Shown: positions 1 to 9,433, counted from the first letter of the stretch. The stretch is DNA of 64,000 nucleotides from an uncultured Sutterella sp. (GCA_900767875.1 CAAGAT010000036.1:1-64000), one strand, 5' to 3'. Numbers and translations are program-made. Notes: generated from the sequence alone by a model not told the origin.

Positions 1-123
1 GACAACATCTCGATGACCGTGCAGCTGATCTGCCCGATCGCCATGCAGGAAGGTCTGCGCTTCGCCATCCGCGAAGGCGGCCACACCGTCGGCGCCGGCG
101 TCGTTGCCAAGATCATCGAATAA
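1..123 (+). CDS. tuf: Elongation factor Tu, C-terminal end (partial)
   Basis: Only the last 40 codons of EF-Tu lie in the window; the gene begins upstream of base 1. The residues belong to domain 3 and end in the conserved [15 protein letters not shown] before TAA. EF-Tu is the GTPase that brings aminoacyl-tRNA to the ribosomal A site. Its position just before rpsJ is the usual str/S10 junction. A complete promoter in the 134-base gap means rpsJ need not rely on read-through from tuf. Confidence 0.95.
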   Translation, partial: DNISMTVQLICPIAMQEGLRFAIREGGHTVGAGVVAKIIE

Positions 124-145
124 TTCGAGGGTTTTCCTTCGAAGC

Positions 146-174
146 TACTGAAAAAACAGTAAATTTTTTCAGTA
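146..174. terminator. Perfect 11-bp inverted repeat after tuf, possible weak terminator
   Basis: TACTGAAAAAA (146-156) and TTTTTTCAGTA (164-174) are perfect complements around a 7-base loop. A smaller hairpin (TTCGAGGG with CCTTCGAA, one G-T pair) lies at about 124-143. The stem is A/T-rich and the T-run is inside the right arm, so this is a weak intrinsic terminator at best. It may limit tuf transcription entering the rpsJ promoter that starts five bases later. Confidence 0.4.
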
Positions 175-178
175 ACCC

Positions 179-208
179 TTGACAGGGTCCAGGGGGCGTA
201 GGTATACT
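179..208 (+). promoter_or_regulatory. Sigma-70 promoter of the S10 operon (rpsJ)
   Basis: A consensus -35 TTGACA (179-184), an 18-base spacer and -10 TATACT (203-208) lie 50 bases before the rpsJ start. The bases after the -10 are GCGCCCCC, the GC-rich discriminator typical of promoters under stringent (ppGpp/DksA) control. Both hexamers are inside inverted repeats: ACCCT-TGAC-AGGGT (175-188) overlaps the -35, and AGGGGGCG (191-198) with CGCCCCCT (210-217) brackets the -10. The leader would be only about 40 bases, too short for an E. coli-type S10 leader regulated by L4. Confidence 0.85.
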
Positions 209-257
209 GCGCCCCCTTAGTTCTTTCATTGTTCTTTTTCTTAGGAAAATCAGACAA

Positions 258-578
258 ATGCAGTCTCAGTGCATCCGCATTCGCCTCAAGGCGTTTGATT
301 ACAAGCTGATCGATCAGTCGGCTCTCGAAATCGTCGACACCGCCAAGCGCACCGGCGCTGTTGTTCGCGGTCCCGTTCCGCTTCCCACCCGCATTCAGCG
401 TTTCGACATCCTGCGTTCGCCGCACGTCAACAAGACCAGCCGCGACCAGCTCGAAATCCGCACCCATCAGCGCCTGATGGACATCATCGATCCGACCGAC
501 AAGACCGTTGACGCTCTCATGAAGCTCGACCTGCCGGCCGGCGTGGATGTCAAGATCAAGGTCAACAACAAGCAGTAA
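258..578 (+). CDS. rpsJ: 30S ribosomal protein S10
   Basis: S10 sits in the 30S head and also acts as NusE in antitermination complexes. The 106-residue product matches the family throughout, with conserved [10 protein letters not shown] near the start, [19 protein letters not shown] in the middle and the [12 protein letters not shown] ending. The usual length is about 103, so there is a short C-terminal extension. It is the first gene after the promoter at 179-208. Unlike E. coli, 200 bases separate it from rplC. Confidence 0.98.
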   Translation: MQSQCIRIRLKAFDYKLIDQSALEIVDTAKRTGAVVRGPVPLPTRIQRFDILRSPHVNKTSRDQLEIRTHQRLMDIIDPTDKTVDALMKLDLPAGVDVKIKVNNKQ

Positions 579-778
579 TGCACCTTTTTCTCGTCGGCGC
601 CCGTTTCCATAAACTCACGAGCGCAGACGATTTTGCGTCACTTCTGGCCTTCGAGGCGATCGATCGGCGTTACGAAGCGAAGAATCCAAACAAACCTTCG
701 TCTCACGAACCTCCCGTCGTGAAGTGATTTCTTTAAAGTTCGGTCCCGTCCAATCGCAGACGGGGTGGAGTAAAAATA
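579..778 (+). other. Intergenic leader between rpsJ and rplC
   Basis: No gene is seen in this 200-base gap. The clearest element is a hairpin, CCCGTC (745-750) and GACGGG (759-764) with an 8-base loop, immediately before the rplC ribosome binding site GGAG (767-770). It could affect access of ribosomes to rplC. I see no convincing sigma-70 promoter. The gap separates S10 from the L3-L4-L23-L2 block and is a candidate site for L4-type or other autoregulation; that is inference. Confidence 0.4.
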
Positions 779-1423
779 ATGAGTGAAAAGCTCGGCTTAG
801 TCGGCCGCAAGATCGGCATGACGCGCATCTTTACTGAGGACGGCGTTTCCGTTCCCGTTACGGTGCTCGACGTGTCCGGCAACCGTGTTGCTTGCGTCAA
901 GACGGTTGAATCCGACGGCTACAATGCCATTCAGGTCGCGTTCGGCTCCAAGAAGCCCTCGCGCGTCAACAAGGCGCTCGCCGGCCAGTTCGCCAAGGCT
1001 GGTATCGAAGCGGCCGCCACGTTGAAAGAGTTCCATATCGATGCCGACAAGGTCGCCGAATTCAAGCCCGGCACCGTGTTGAGCGCCGACATCTTCACGG
1101 CCGGCCAGAAGGTCGACGTGACCGGCACGACCATCGGTAAGGGTTTCGCAGGCGTCATCAAGCGTCACCACTTCTCGTCGAACCGCGCCAGCCACGGTAA
1201 CTCCGTGACGACCCGCGCTCCGGGTTCCATCGGTAACCGTCAGGATCCGGGCCGCGTGTTCCCGGGCAAGCGCATGGCCGGCCATCTCGGCGATGCCCAG
1301 CGCACCACGCAGAACCTCGTGGTTGCCCGTGTCGATGCTGAACGTGGTCTTCTGCTCGTTCGCGGTGCCGTTCCCGGCTCCAAGGGCGGTGAAGTCATCG
1401 TGCGTCCCGCTGTGAAGGCCTAA
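779..1423 (+). CDS. rplC: 50S ribosomal protein L3
   Basis: L3 is a primary 23S rRNA binding protein whose loop reaches toward the peptidyl-transferase centre. The 214 residues match the family: [18 protein letters not shown] at the start, the [13 protein letters not shown] region, and the loop [19 protein letters not shown], which in other bacteria carries a glutamine methylated by PrmB. GGAG at 767-770 is a clear ribosome binding site. It leads the L3-L4-L23-L2-S19-L22-S3-L16-L29-S17 run. Confidence 0.98.
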   Translation: MSEKLGLVGRKIGMTRIFTEDGVSVPVTVLDVSGNRVACVKTVESDGYNAIQVAFGSKKPSRVNKALAGQFAKAGIEAAATLKEFHIDADKVAEFKPGTVLSADIFTAGQKVDVTGTTIGKGFAGVIKRHHFSSNRASHGNSVTTRAPGSIGNRQDPGRVFPGKRMAGHLGDAQRTTQNLVVARVDAERGLLLVRGAVPGSKGGEVIVRPAVKA

Positions 1424-1437
1424 TCCAGGAGCGATCA

Positions 1438-2058
1438 ATGGAACTGAATGTAATCAATGAACTCGGCCAGGAAGCCGGCAAGGCTGCTGCCTCCGACGCC
1501 GTGTTCGGCCGTGAATACAACGAAGCTCTGGTGCACCAGCTCGTGGTTGCCTACCAGGCCAACGCCCGTCAGGGTACGCGCGCCCAGCTCAGCCGTGAGT
1601 TTGTGCGCCACTCGACCCGCAAGCCCTGGAACCAGAAGGGTACGGGCCGCGCCCGTGCGGGTATGTCCTCCTCGCCGCTGTGGCGTGGTGGTGGCCGTGC
1701 TTTCCCGAACACGCCCAACGAAAACTTCAGCCACAAGATGAACAAGAAGGCCTACCGTGCCGCGATGGCTTCGATCCTGTCGAAGCTCGCCGCCGACGGC
1801 CGTCTCGTCGTGGTTGACAACATCGGCGCCGAATCCCCCAAGACGAAGGAATTCGCCGCCAAGCTCAAGACGCTTGGTCTTGATCATGTGATGATCATCA
1901 CCGAGTCGGTCGACGACAACCTGTATCTGGCCAGCCGCAACCTCAAGAACGTTCTCGTGGTTGAGCCGCGCTACGCCGACCCGCTCTCCCTGATCTACTA
2001 CAACAAGGTCGTGGTCACGAAGGCTGCGGTCGCCAAGCTCGAGGAGATGCTCGGATGA
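1438..2058 (+). CDS. rplD: 50S ribosomal protein L4
   Basis: L4 binds 23S rRNA and extends a loop into the nascent peptide tunnel. The 206-residue product shows that loop, [20 protein letters not shown], the site where macrolide-resistance changes occur in other species. In enterobacteria L4 also represses the S10 operon. Here the leader before rpsJ is short, so that mechanism, if present, would need another site. The last four bases overlap rplW (ATGA). Confidence 0.98.
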   Translation: MELNVINELGQEAGKAAASDAVFGREYNEALVHQLVVAYQANARQGTRAQLSREFVRHSTRKPWNQKGTGRARAGMSSSPLWRGGGRAFPNTPNENFSHKMNKKAYRAAMASILSKLAADGRLVVVDNIGAESPKTKEFAAKLKTLGLDHVMIITESVDDNLYLASRNLKNVLVVEPRYADPLSLIYYNKVVVTKAAVAKLEEMLG

Positions 2059-2357
2059 AACAAGAACGTTTGTTGAAGGTCCTCGTCGGGCCGGTTATCT
2101 CCGAAAAGAGCACCCGACTCGAAGAATACAAGGACAAGCAGTACGCTTTCGTCGTCACCCCGTGTGCGACGAAGCCGGAAGTGAAGGCCGCTGTCGAACT
2201 GTGCTTCAAGGTGCAGGTTGAAAGCGTGCAGATTCTGACCACCAAGGGCAAGACCAAGCGCTTTGGCCGCGGTATGGGCACGCGCAGCGATGTCCGTAAG
2301 GCCTATGTGCGCCTCAAGCAAGGTCAGAGCATCAACTTCGTGCAGGAGGTTAAGTAA
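2055..2357 (+). CDS. rplW: 50S ribosomal protein L23
   Basis: L23 lies at the peptide exit and is the docking site for trigger factor and SRP. The 100 residues contain the expected [14 protein letters not shown] start and the [20 protein letters not shown] loop. It overlaps rplD by four bases and shares one base with the rplB start (TAATG), so L4, L23 and L2 are translationally coupled. Confidence 0.97.
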   Translation: MKQERLLKVLVGPVISEKSTRLEEYKDKQYAFVVTPCATKPEVKAAVELCFKVQVESVQILTTKGKTKRFGRGMGTRSDVRKAYVRLKQGQSINFVQEVK

Positions 2358-3184
2358 TGGCTCTCGTCAAACTCAAGCCGACGTCCCCCGGCCGCCGTCA
2401 TGCGGTCAAAGTGGTGACTCCGGGCCTGCACAAGGGCAAGCCCTTCGCCGGTCTTCTCGAAAAGAAGAATCGCGGTTCCGGCCGCAACAACAACGGCCAC
2501 ATCACGTGCCGTCATAAGGGTGGCGGTTCCAAGCGTCACTATCGCGTGGTCGACTTCCTGCGTAACAAGGACGGCATCGCCGCCCGCGTCGAACGCATCG
2601 AATACGATCCGAACCGTTCCGCTCACATCGCGCTGGTGCTGTACGCCGACGGCGAACGTCGCTACATCATTTGCCCGAAGGGTCTGAACGTCGGCGACAC
2701 GATCATGAGCGGTCAGGAAGCCCCGATCAAGGTCGGCAACGCTCTTCCGCTGCGCAACATCCCCGTCGGCTCGACGATTCACTGCATCGAAATGCTGCCG
2801 GGCAAGGGCGCTCAGCTCGTTCGCTCCGCCGGTGCTTTCGCTCAGCTCATCGCCCGTGAAGGCGCCTACGCCCAGGTGCGTATGCGTTCCGGCGAAGTGC
2901 GTCGCATTCTGATCGAATGCCGCGCCACGATCGGCACGGTCGGCAATGAAGAAAACAGCCTGCGTGAACTCGGCAAGGCCGGCGCCACCCGTTGGCGCGG
3001 TATCCGTCCGACCGTTCGCGGTAAGGTGATGAACCCGGTGGATCACCCGCACGGTGGTGGTGAAGGCCGTACCGGTACCGGTCGCGCGCCTGTCACGCCG
3101 TGGGGCCAGCTCACCAAGGGCTATCGTACCCGCAACTCCAAGCGCACGGATGGCATGATCATCCAGCGCCGTTACGACAAATAA
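2357..3184 (+). CDS. rplB: 50S ribosomal protein L2
   Basis: L2 is needed for subunit association and peptidyl-transferase activity. The 275-residue product is of standard length and carries the conserved C-terminal block [13 protein letters not shown] with the functionally important histidine, followed by the basic tail ending IIQRRYDK. The ATG shares its A with the rplW stop codon. Confidence 0.98.
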   Translation: MALVKLKPTSPGRRHAVKVVTPGLHKGKPFAGLLEKKNRGSGRNNNGHITCRHKGGGSKRHYRVVDFLRNKDGIAARVERIEYDPNRSAHIALVLYADGERRYIICPKGLNVGDTIMSGQEAPIKVGNALPLRNIPVGSTIHCIEMLPGKGAQLVRSAGAFAQLIAREGAYAQVRMRSGEVRRILIECRATIGTVGNEENSLRELGKAGATRWRGIRPTVRGKVMNPVDHPHGGGEGRTGTGRAPVTPWGQLTKGYRTRNSKRTDGMIIQRRYDK

Positions 3185-3196
3185 GGGGGCCGCTAA

Positions 3197-3475
3197 ATGT
3201 CTCGTTCGTTAAAGAAAGGGCCGTTTGTCGACGGTTCCCTGCTCAAGAAGGTTGAAGCCGCTCAGGCCGGCCGCGACAAGCGTCCGATCAAGACCTGGTC
3301 TCGCCGCTCCACCATTCTTCCTGAGTTCATCGGTCTGACCATCGCCGTGCACAACGGCCGTCAGCACGTTCCGGTGTATATCAATGAAAACATGGTCGGC
3401 CACAAGCTCGGTGAGTTTGCGCTGACGCGTACCTTCCACGGCCATGCTGTTGACGCCAAGAAGGTCAAGGGGTAA
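3197..3475 (+). CDS. rpsS: 30S ribosomal protein S19
   Basis: S19 forms a complex with S13 in the 30S head near the A-site tRNA. The product (92 residues, normal length) shows the family signature [18 protein letters not shown] at the N-terminus and [16 protein letters not shown] near the C-terminus. It follows rplB by 12 bases. Confidence 0.98.
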   Translation: MSRSLKKGPFVDGSLLKKVEAAQAGRDKRPIKTWSRRSTILPEFIGLTIAVHNGRQHVPVYINENMVGHKLGEFALTRTFHGHAVDAKKVKG

Positions 3476-3479
3476 TCAA

Positions 3480-3812
3480 ATGGAAACTACTGCAATCGTT
3501 CGCGGCGTTCGCCTTTCGGCTCAGAAGGGCCGTCTGGTGGCCGACCTGGTTCGCGGTAAGCCCGTGGACAAGGCCCTCAACATCCTGCGCTTCACGCAGA
3601 AGCGTGCCGCCGGCATCATCCTCAAGGCCCTCGAATCGGCCATCGCCAACGCCGAACACAACGACGGCGCCGATGTGGATGAGCTCATCGTCAAGAAGAT
3701 CTACGTGGAAAAGGCCACGACGCTGCGCCGCTTCGGTGCTCGCGCCAAGGGTCGCGGTACGCGTATCGGCAAGCAGACGGCTCACGTGTTCGTGACCGTC
3801 GGCGACAAGTAA
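3480..3812 (+). CDS. rplV: 50S ribosomal protein L22
   Basis: L22 lines the exit tunnel with L4. I chose the ATG at 3480 ([20 protein letters not shown]), which gives the standard 110 residues; an upstream in-frame ATG at 3444 lies inside rpsS and would add 12 unrelated residues. The C-terminal beta-hairpin [20 protein letters not shown] is present. It starts four bases after the rpsS stop. Confidence 0.97.
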   Translation: METTAIVRGVRLSAQKGRLVADLVRGKPVDKALNILRFTQKRAAGIILKALESAIANAEHNDGADVDELIVKKIYVEKATTLRRFGARAKGRGTRIGKQTAHVFVTVGDK

Positions 3813-3822
3813 AAGGTGAACC

Positions 3823-4596
3823 ATGGGTCAGAAAATTAATCCTACCGGCTTCCGCCTTCCCGTTACGCGCAACTGGACGTCGCGCTGGTATGCGGTCGGC
3901 CGCAACTTTTCCCGTACGCTCGGTGAAGACCTGCGTGTTCGCGCTTTCCTTCGTGAAAAGCTCAAGAACGCCAGCGTCTCCCGCATTCTGATCGAACGCC
4001 CGGCCAACAATGCCCGCATCACGATCTTCTCGGCTCGTCCCGGTGTCGTGATCGGCAAGCAGGGTGCCGACATCGAAATGCTCAAGGCTGAAGTTCAGAA
4101 GATGGTGGGTGTGCCCGTGCACATCAACATCGAAGAAATCCGCCGTCCGGATCTCGACGCTCAGCTCATCGCTGACAACATCTGCCAGCAGCTCGAAAAG
4201 CGCGTGATGTTCCGCCGCGCCATGAAGCGCTCCATGCAGAACGCCATGCGTCTCGGTGCCCAGGGCATCAAGATCATGAGCTCGGGCCGTCTGAACGGCG
4301 CCGACATCGCCCGTACCGAATGGTACCGTGAAGGCCGCGTGCCGCTTCACACCCTGCGTGCCGACATCGACTACGCTGTGGCTGAAGCCAACACGACCTA
4401 CGGCGTCATCGGCGTGAAGGTGTGGGTTTACAAGGGTGACAACCTCGGCCGCGAAGACGTGGTCGAAGCCGCTGTGCCCGCCGAACGCGAAGATCGTCGT
4501 CGCCCGGCTCGCCGCCAGCGTCGTGACGGTGAAGGCGCTGCCCGCCGTCCGCGTCGTGCGCCCGCTGCCGCCGCTGACAAGAAAGACGGAGAATAA
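3823..4596 (+). CDS. rpsC: 30S ribosomal protein S3
   Basis: S3 helps form the mRNA entry channel. The 257 residues include an N-terminal type II KH domain with the GXXG loop GKQG near residue 77 and the C-terminal S3 domain ([20 protein letters not shown]). It is longer than the usual 230 or so: the last 40 residues form an Arg/Ala-rich tail ending in DKKDGE. Arginine-rich S3 tails occur in other betaproteobacteria and probably reach the ribosome surface. Confidence 0.98.
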   Translation: MGQKINPTGFRLPVTRNWTSRWYAVGRNFSRTLGEDLRVRAFLREKLKNASVSRILIERPANNARITIFSARPGVVIGKQGADIEMLKAEVQKMVGVPVHINIEEIRRPDLDAQLIADNICQQLEKRVMFRRAMKRSMQNAMRLGAQGIKIMSSGRLNGADIARTEWYREGRVPLHTLRADIDYAVAEANTTYGVIGVKVWVYKGDNLGREDVVEAAVPAEREDRRRPARRQRRDGEGAARRPRRAPAAAADKKDGE

Positions 4597-4598
4597 CG

Positions 4599-5015
4599 AT
4601 GCTGCAACCGAATCGTACTAAGTACCGCAAGGACCAGAAGGGCCGTAACTACGGCCTCGCTCAGCGCGGCGCTAACGTGAGCTTTGGCGAATTCGGCCTC
4701 AAGGTGGTCGAACGCGGCCGCCTGACGGCCCGCCAGATCGAAGCTGCGCGTCGTGCTCTCACCCGCCACATCAAGCGCGGCGGCCGTGTATGGATCCGCG
4801 TCTTCCCGGACAAGCCCATTTCGAGCAAGCCCGCGGAAGTGCGTATGGGTAACGGTAAGGGTAATCCGGAATACTGGGTTGCTCTCGTTCAGCCCGGTCG
4901 CGTGATCTATGAAATGGACGGCGTCGATGAACAGCTCGCCCGCGAAGCTTTCGCTCTCGCTGCGGCCAAGCTGCCTCTGAAGACGAAGTTCGTTGTCCGC
5001 CAAATCGGCATGTAA
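4599..5015 (+). CDS. rplP: 50S ribosomal protein L16
   Basis: L16 helps place the tRNA acceptor arm at the A site. The 138-residue protein starts [16 protein letters not shown] and shows the conserved [20 protein letters not shown] and [14 protein letters not shown] segments. It starts two bases after the rpsC stop. Confidence 0.98.
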   Translation: MLQPNRTKYRKDQKGRNYGLAQRGANVSFGEFGLKVVERGRLTARQIEAARRALTRHIKRGGRVWIRVFPDKPISSKPAEVRMGNGKGNPEYWVALVQPGRVIYEMDGVDEQLAREAFALAAAKLPLKTKFVVRQIGM

Positions 5016-5025
5016 GGAGACGGAC

Positions 5026-5220
5026 ATGAAGGCAAAAGACTTGCGCGCCATGGATGAGGCCGCGCTTAAGAAGGAGCTCAACGACCTTCTCACCACGCAC
5101 TTCAAGCTGCGCGTTCAGAAGGCCACGCAACAACTCCAGAACTCGAACCAGCTGCGCGCTACGCGTCGCGACATCGCCCGCGTGCGCACGGTTCTCGCTC
5201 AGAAGGCGGCTGCGAAATGA
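5026..5220 (+). CDS. rpmC: 50S ribosomal protein L29
   Basis: A small helical protein at the exit tunnel near L23. The start at 5026 ([19 protein letters not shown]), preceded by AAGGAG at 5014-5019, gives the normal 64 residues. An earlier in-frame ATG at 4993 lies inside rplP and has no homology support. It overlaps rpsQ by four bases (ATGA). Confidence 0.96.
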   Translation: MKAKDLRAMDEAALKKELNDLLTTHFKLRVQKATQQLQNSNQLRATRRDIARVRTVLAQKAAAK

Positions 5221-5489
5221 CGAATACTGAAACTGCAAAGCTCACCCGCACCCTCACCGGTATGGTTACGAGCGACAAGATGAACAAGACCGTGACCGTT
5301 CTGGTCGAACGTCGCGTCAAGCACCCCCTCTACGGCAAGTACGTCGTCGAGAGCAAGAAGTACCACGCTCACGACGAAGCCAATGAGTGTGGCGTCGGTG
5401 ACAAGGTTGAAATCGCGGAAACGCGTCCCATGTCCAAGACCAAGTCTTGGAAGGTGACCCGAGTCCTCGAGAAGGCCGTGATCATCTAA
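5217..5489 (+). CDS. rpsQ: 30S ribosomal protein S17
   Basis: S17 is a primary 16S rRNA binding protein of the 30S body. The 90-residue OB-fold protein has the family core [20 protein letters not shown] and a slightly long N-terminus (MTNTETAKL). It is the last gene of the S10 block. The hairpin AGTCTT-TCAA-AAGACT (5489-5504) overlaps its stop codon but has no T-run, so it is not a standard terminator. Confidence 0.97.
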   Translation: MTNTETAKLTRTLTGMVTSDKMNKTVTVLVERRVKHPLYGKYVVESKKYHAHDEANECGVGDKVEIAETRPMSKTKSWKVTRVLEKAVII

Positions 5490-5514
5490 GTCTTTCAAAA
5501 GACTGAAAAAAAAC

Positions 5515-5543
5515 TTGCAAGTTGCGTCGTTCTTGCGTATACT
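5515..5543 (+). promoter_or_regulatory. Promoter of the spc block (rplN onward)
   Basis: -35 TTGCAA (5515-5520), a 17-base spacer and -10 TATACT (5538-5543) make a strong sigma-70 promoter in the 266-base gap between rpsQ and rplN. A promoter at the same place drives the spc operon in E. coli. Transcription would begin at about 5550, giving a leader of roughly 200 bases. Confidence 0.8.
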
Positions 5544-5554
5544 TGCGAACTCGC

Positions 5555-5588
5555 GCAAATGCCGTGCCATTCGTGGGACGGCATTTGC
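5555..5588 (+). promoter_or_regulatory. Stem-loop at the 5' end of the spc leader RNA
   Basis: GCAAATGCCGT (5555-5565) pairs with ACGGCATTTGC (5578-5588). Inside, after one G-G mismatch, CCA-TTCG-TGG closes with a TTCG tetraloop. The predicted start site is only about five bases upstream, so the transcript would carry this 14-bp stem at its 5' end. No T-run follows, so termination is unlikely. Plausible roles are 5'-end protection of the mRNA or a ribosomal protein binding site. Confidence 0.65.
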
Positions 5589-5755
5589 GTTGATGTCATC
5601 GGACTGTCTGCCGCTGAATTTCGGCCGATCGTAAGGGAAGGGCAACTTCCTCACCGTTCGGTTTTTCTTTTGAAATCAGCGTGTTGCGGTCTTTCTCCCT
5701 GACGGGACCAATACTATCCGCACTTGTGCGGAATAAGTTGGATATATAAACAACC

Positions 5756-6124
5756 ATGATTCAGATGCAATCCAAGCTGGACGTCGCCGATAACACCGGT
5801 GCCCGTTCAGTGATGTGTTTTAAGGTGTTGGGCGGCTCCAAGCGCCGCTATGCAAACATCGGCGACGTCGTGAAGGTGACGGTGAAAGAAGCCGCCCCCC
5901 GCGGTCGTGTGAAGAAGGGCGAGGTCTACAACGCCGTCGTGGTCCGCACCGCCAAGGGTGTGCGCCGCGCCGACGGTTCCCTGATCCGCTTCGACGGCAA
6001 TGCCGTCGTTCTGCTTAACTCCAAGCTTGAGCCTGTGGGCACCCGTATCTTCGGACCGGTCACGCGCGAACTGCGTACCGAAAAGTTCATGAAGATCGTC
6101 TCCCTCGCTCCTGAAGTTATCTAA
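5756..6124 (+). CDS. rplN: 50S ribosomal protein L14
   Basis: L14 sits at the subunit interface and contacts L19 and the RsfS silencing factor. The 122-residue protein is complete, from [17 protein letters not shown] to [12 protein letters not shown]. It is the first gene of the spc block. No good ribosome binding site precedes it: only GGAT about 12 bases before the ATG. That, with the structured leader, makes this start a plausible control point. Confidence 0.98.
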   Translation: MIQMQSKLDVADNTGARSVMCFKVLGGSKRRYANIGDVVKVTVKEAAPRGRVKKGEVYNAVVVRTAKGVRRADGSLIRFDGNAVVLLNSKLEPVGTRIFGPVTRELRTEKFMKIVSLAPEVI

Positions 6125-6137
6125 GGAGGCCGATAAC

Positions 6138-6458
6138 ATGCAGCGCATCCGTAAAGGTGACGAAGTCATCGTCATCACCGGCAAGGATAAGGGCAAGAAG
6201 GGTATCGTCTCTGCCCGTATCGACGACCAGCACATTACCGTTGAAGGTGTCAACGTTGCCCGCAAGGCCGTTCGTCCCAACCCGATGACCGGCGCCGAAG
6301 GCGGCTTCCAGGACAAGACCCTTCCGATCGACCAGTCCAATGTCATGCTCTTTAACCCTGCCACGGGCAAGGGTGACCGCGTCGGCTTCAAGGAAGTTGA
6401 CGGCAAGAAGGTCCGCGTGTTCAAGAGCAACGGCGCCGTTGTCGGTGCCAAGGCCTAA
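6138..6458 (+). CDS. rplX: 50S ribosomal protein L24
   Basis: L24 is one of the two assembly-initiating proteins of the 50S subunit. The 106-residue product has the KOW motif near the start ([18 protein letters not shown]). AAGGAGG at 6123-6129 is a strong ribosome binding site overlapping the end of rplN. Confidence 0.97.
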   Translation: MQRIRKGDEVIVITGKDKGKKGIVSARIDDQHITVEGVNVARKAVRPNPMTGAEGGFQDKTLPIDQSNVMLFNPATGKGDRVGFKEVDGKKVRVFKSNGAVVGAKA

Positions 6459-6472
6459 GGAGCAAGGACAAA

Positions 6473-7012
6473 ATGTCTCGTTTTCAGACTCTTTACCATG
6501 AAACCATCGTTCCCGAGCTGATCAAGAAGTTCGGGTACAAGACGGTCATGCAGGTTCCGCGCATCACCAAGATCACGCTCAACATGGGCGTGGGTGACGC
6601 CGTCAACGACAAGAAGCTCGTGGACAACGCCGTTGCCGATATGACCAAGATCGCCGGCCAGAAGCCCGCCATCACCCGCACCCGCAAGGCCATCGCGAAC
6701 TTCAAGATCCGCGAAGACATGCCGATCGGTTGCATGGTGACCCTGCGCGGCGAACGCATGTACGACTTCCTGGACCGCCTCGTGACGATCGCCTTCCCGC
6801 GCGTTCGTGACTTCCGCGGCGTCTCCGGTCGTGCCTTCGATGGTCGCGGCAACTACAACGTCGGCCTGCGTGAGCAGATCATCTTCCCGGAAATCGAGTA
6901 CGACAAGATCGACGCGATCCGCGGTATGAACATTTCCATCACGACGACGGCGAAGACCGACGAAGAAGCCAAGGCTCTTCTGGCCGGTTTCCACTTCCCG
7001 TTCCGCAATTGA
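6473..7012 (+). CDS. rplE: 50S ribosomal protein L5
   Basis: L5 binds 5S rRNA and contacts P-site tRNA. The 179 residues match the family, with [13 protein letters not shown] and [25 protein letters not shown] blocks present. In E. coli, S8 represses the spc operon by binding RNA at the start of this gene; I did not identify a matching structure here. Confidence 0.98.
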   Translation: MSRFQTLYHETIVPELIKKFGYKTVMQVPRITKITLNMGVGDAVNDKKLVDNAVADMTKIAGQKPAITRTRKAIANFKIREDMPIGCMVTLRGERMYDFLDRLVTIAFPRVRDFRGVSGRAFDGRGNYNVGLREQIIFPEIEYDKIDAIRGMNISITTTAKTDEEAKALLAGFHFPFRN

Positions 7013-7028
7013 GATAGGTGCACTCAAA

Positions 7029-7334
7029 ATGGCAAAGTTATCTTTGATTAACCGCGAACACAAGCGCGAAGCAATGGTGCGCAAGTTCGCAGCCAAGCGC
7101 GCCGAACTCAAGGCGATTATCAACGACACGACCCGCTCCATGGAAGAACGCATGGACGCCCGTCTCGCGCTGCAGGCTCTGCCGCGTGATGCGAGCCCCG
7201 TGCGCCTGCGCAACCGCTGCGGCCTGACCGGCCGTCCGCGCGGCACGTTCCGTAAGTTTGGCCTTGCTCGCGGCATGATCCGTGAAGCGGCCATGCGTGG
7301 TGACATTCCCGGCCTGATCAAGGCCAGCTGGTAA
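7029..7334 (+). CDS. rpsN: 30S ribosomal protein S14 (zinc-independent)
   Basis: S14 is a late-assembling protein of the 30S head. The 101-residue product is the long, zinc-independent form: it has no CXXC pairs, and the C-terminal block is [19 protein letters not shown] followed by the KASW ending. It lies between rplE and rpsH as usual. Confidence 0.98.
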   Translation: MAKLSLINREHKREAMVRKFAAKRAELKAIINDTTRSMEERMDARLALQALPRDASPVRLRNRCGLTGRPRGTFRKFGLARGMIREAAMRGDIPGLIKASW

Positions 7335-7352
7335 GAGCGAGGAGATTACTAA

Positions 7353-7748
7353 ATGAGTATGAGTGATCCGATCGCCGATATGCTGACCCGTATCCGTAAC
7401 GGTCAGATCGTCGACAAGACCGAAGTCGTGATGCCGAGCTCCAAGCTCAAGGTTGCCATCGCGCAGGTTCTCAAGGACGAAGGCTACATCGACGGTTTCA
7501 ACGTTGTGACCGTTGACGGCAAGGCCCAGTTGCATATCGGTTTGAAGTACTACGCCGGCCGCCCGGTGATCGAACGCATCGAACGCGTTTCGCGCCCCGG
7601 CCTGCGCATCTATAAGAACCACGAGTCGATTCCGCAGGTCATGAACGGCCTCGGCATCGCGATCGTCTCCACCCCGAAGGGTGTGATGACCGACCGTAAG
7701 GCTCGCGCTGCCGGCATCGGCGGTGAAGTTCTCTGCTACGTCGCTTAA
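7353..7748 (+). CDS. rpsH: 30S ribosomal protein S8
   Basis: S8 is a primary 16S rRNA binder and the translational repressor of the spc operon in E. coli. The 131 residues begin [18 protein letters not shown] and end GGEVLCYVA, both diagnostic. GAGGAG at 7339-7344 supports the ATG at 7353; an ATG six bases later is possible. Confidence 0.98.
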   Translation: MSMSDPIADMLTRIRNGQIVDKTEVVMPSSKLKVAIAQVLKDEGYIDGFNVVTVDGKAQLHIGLKYYAGRPVIERIERVSRPGLRIYKNHESIPQVMNGLGIAIVSTPKGVMTDRKARAAGIGGEVLCYVA

Positions 7749-7765
7749 TTTGGGGGGGTTGCAAA

Positions 7766-8299
7766 ATGTCTCGTATTGGCAAGCATCCCGTTGAGCTCAG
7801 CAAGGGCGTCACGGCCAACATCGCCGACGGCTACATCACCGTCAAGGGCCCGAAGGGCGAAGTGCGCATGCACGTTCTGCCCCGCGTTGCCGTCGAACAG
7901 AACGACAACGTTCTGAGCTTCAAGCAGCTCGAGGAAACCCGTGAATCGAACGCCAACGTCGGCACGATGCGTGCTCTCGTGGCGGACATGAACAAGGGCG
8001 TGTCCGTGGGCTTTGAAAAGAAGCTCACCCTGGTCGGCGTGGGCTACCGTGCCCAGGCTCAGGGCGACAAGCTCAATCTTCAGCTCGGCTTCTCGCATCC
8101 GGTCGTGCACCAGATGCCCGCAGGCGTGACCTGCGAAACGCCCAGCGCGACGGAAATCGTCATCAAGGGTGCCGACAAGCAGAAGGTCGGTCAAACCGCT
8201 GCCGTCGTGCGCAGCTATCGCGCTCCCGAACCCTACAAGGGCAAGGGCATCCGTTATGCTGACGAACGCGTCATCATTAAGGAAACCAAGAAGAAGTAA
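7766..8299 (+). CDS. rplF: 50S ribosomal protein L6
   Basis: L6 supports the factor-binding region near the sarcin-ricin loop. The 177-residue protein has the two repeated alpha/beta domains and the signature [18 protein letters not shown] segment near the C-terminus. A GGGGGG run at 7752-7757 serves as ribosome binding site. Confidence 0.97.
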   Translation: MSRIGKHPVELSKGVTANIADGYITVKGPKGEVRMHVLPRVAVEQNDNVLSFKQLEETRESNANVGTMRALVADMNKGVSVGFEKKLTLVGVGYRAQAQGDKLNLQLGFSHPVVHQMPAGVTCETPSATEIVIKGADKQKVGQTAAVVRSYRAPEPYKGKGIRYADERVIIKETKKK

Positions 8300-8315
8300 A
8301 GCGGGGTTCTGAGAA

Positions 8316-8675
8316 ATGATCAACAAAAAGGAAAACCGCCTGCGCCGTGCCGGTGCCACCCGCGCCCGCATCAAGCTGCAGAAGGTGAATCGTCTGACGG
8401 TGCACCGCACCAACCTCCACATCTACGCCAGCATCATTTCCGCTTCCGGTGACCGCGTTCTCGTGAGCGCCTCCACCGCCGAAGCCGAAGTGCGCGCGAT
8501 GGTCAACGGCAACGGCGGCAATATCGCCGCCGCCAAGATCGTCGGTGCCCGTCTGGCTGAAAAGGCGAAGGCCGCCGGTATCGAATCCTGCGCCTTTGAC
8601 CGTTCCGGTTATCGTTACCACGGCCGCGTTGCCGCGCTGGCCGAGGCCGCGCGCGAAGCCGGCCTCAAGTTCTAA
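8316..8675 (+). CDS. rplR: 50S ribosomal protein L18
   Basis: L18 carries 5S rRNA into the 50S subunit together with L5. The 119 residues have the basic N-terminus ([18 protein letters not shown]) and the 5S-binding core ending [20 protein letters not shown]. Normal length and position. Confidence 0.98.
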   Translation: MINKKENRLRRAGATRARIKLQKVNRLTVHRTNLHIYASIISASGDRVLVSASTAEAEVRAMVNGNGGNIAAAKIVGARLAEKAKAAGIESCAFDRSGYRYHGRVAALAEAAREAGLKF

Positions 8676-8690
8676 TAGGAATCGAGGCTT

Positions 8691-9209
8691 ATGGCTAAGG
8701 TTGATAAGAAGAACGCCGTCGAAGAAATCGATGACGGCATTCGCGAGAAGATGATCGCGGTTAACCGCGTCACCAAGGTCGTCAAGGGCGGCCGCATTCT
8801 GGCTTTCGCCGCTCTGACCGTTGCCGGTGACGGCAAGGGTTCCGTCGGCATGGGCACGGGCAAGAGCCGTGAAGTGCCGGCCAGCGTGAGCAAGGCCATG
8901 GAACGCGCCCGCAAGAGCATGAAGAAGGTGCCCCTGAACAACGGCACGATCTTCCACGCCGTCGAAGGCCATCACGGCGCTTCCCGCGTGCTGCTCATGC
9001 CCGCCGCCGAAGGCACCGGCGTGATCGCCGGCGGCCCGATGCGTGCCGTGATGGATGCCGTCGGCATCCGCAACGTGCTCGCCAAGGCTTATGGCTCGAC
9101 CAATCCCTACAACATGGTCCGCGCCACGCTCAACGCTCTGGCGAACCTGCACTCGCCCGAAGACATTGCCGCCAAGCGCGGCAAGACGGTCGAAGAGCTG
9201 ACGGCCTAA
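8691..9209 (+). CDS. rpsE: 30S ribosomal protein S5
   Basis: S5 contributes to decoding fidelity and mRNA unwinding at the entry site. The 172 residues include the double-stranded-RNA-binding-like domain ([17 protein letters not shown]) and the C-terminal domain ([20 protein letters not shown]). Start ATG at 8691 follows rplR by 15 bases. Confidence 0.98.
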   Translation: MAKVDKKNAVEEIDDGIREKMIAVNRVTKVVKGGRILAFAALTVAGDGKGSVGMGTGKSREVPASVSKAMERARKSMKKVPLNNGTIFHAVEGHHGASRVLLMPAAEGTGVIAGGPMRAVMDAVGIRNVLAKAYGSTNPYNMVRATLNALANLHSPEDIAAKRGKTVEELTA

Positions 9210-9230
9210 TTTTGCGGAGGATATTGAGAA

Positions 9231-9416
9231 ATGTCTGAAACGAAGAAGACCGTTAAGGTCACGCTCGTCAAGAGCCCGATCGGCACCGGTGAAAAGCACC
9301 GTGCGACGCTCCTGGGCCTCGGTCTGAAGAAGATTCATCAGACCCGCGAGCTCGAGGACACGCCCGCCGTGCGCGGCATGATCACCAAGGTCGCGTTCCT
9401 TCTGCGCGTCGAATGA
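9231..9416 (+). CDS. rpmD: 50S ribosomal protein L30
   Basis: L30 is a small 50S protein absent from many bacteria but usual in proteobacteria. The 61-residue product carries the family core [20 protein letters not shown] and [25 protein letters not shown] at 9217-9221 precedes the ATG. Confidence 0.97.
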   Translation: MSETKKTVKVTLVKSPIGTGEKHRATLLGLGLKKIHQTRELEDTPAVRGMITKVAFLLRVE

Positions 9417-9433
9417 TCTGAGGTAACAGTCAA

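Noticed and set aside
5489..5504. Terminator at the end of rpsQ
   Set aside because: The hairpin AGTCTT-TCAA-AAGACT is followed by an A-run, not a T-run, and overlaps the stop codon.
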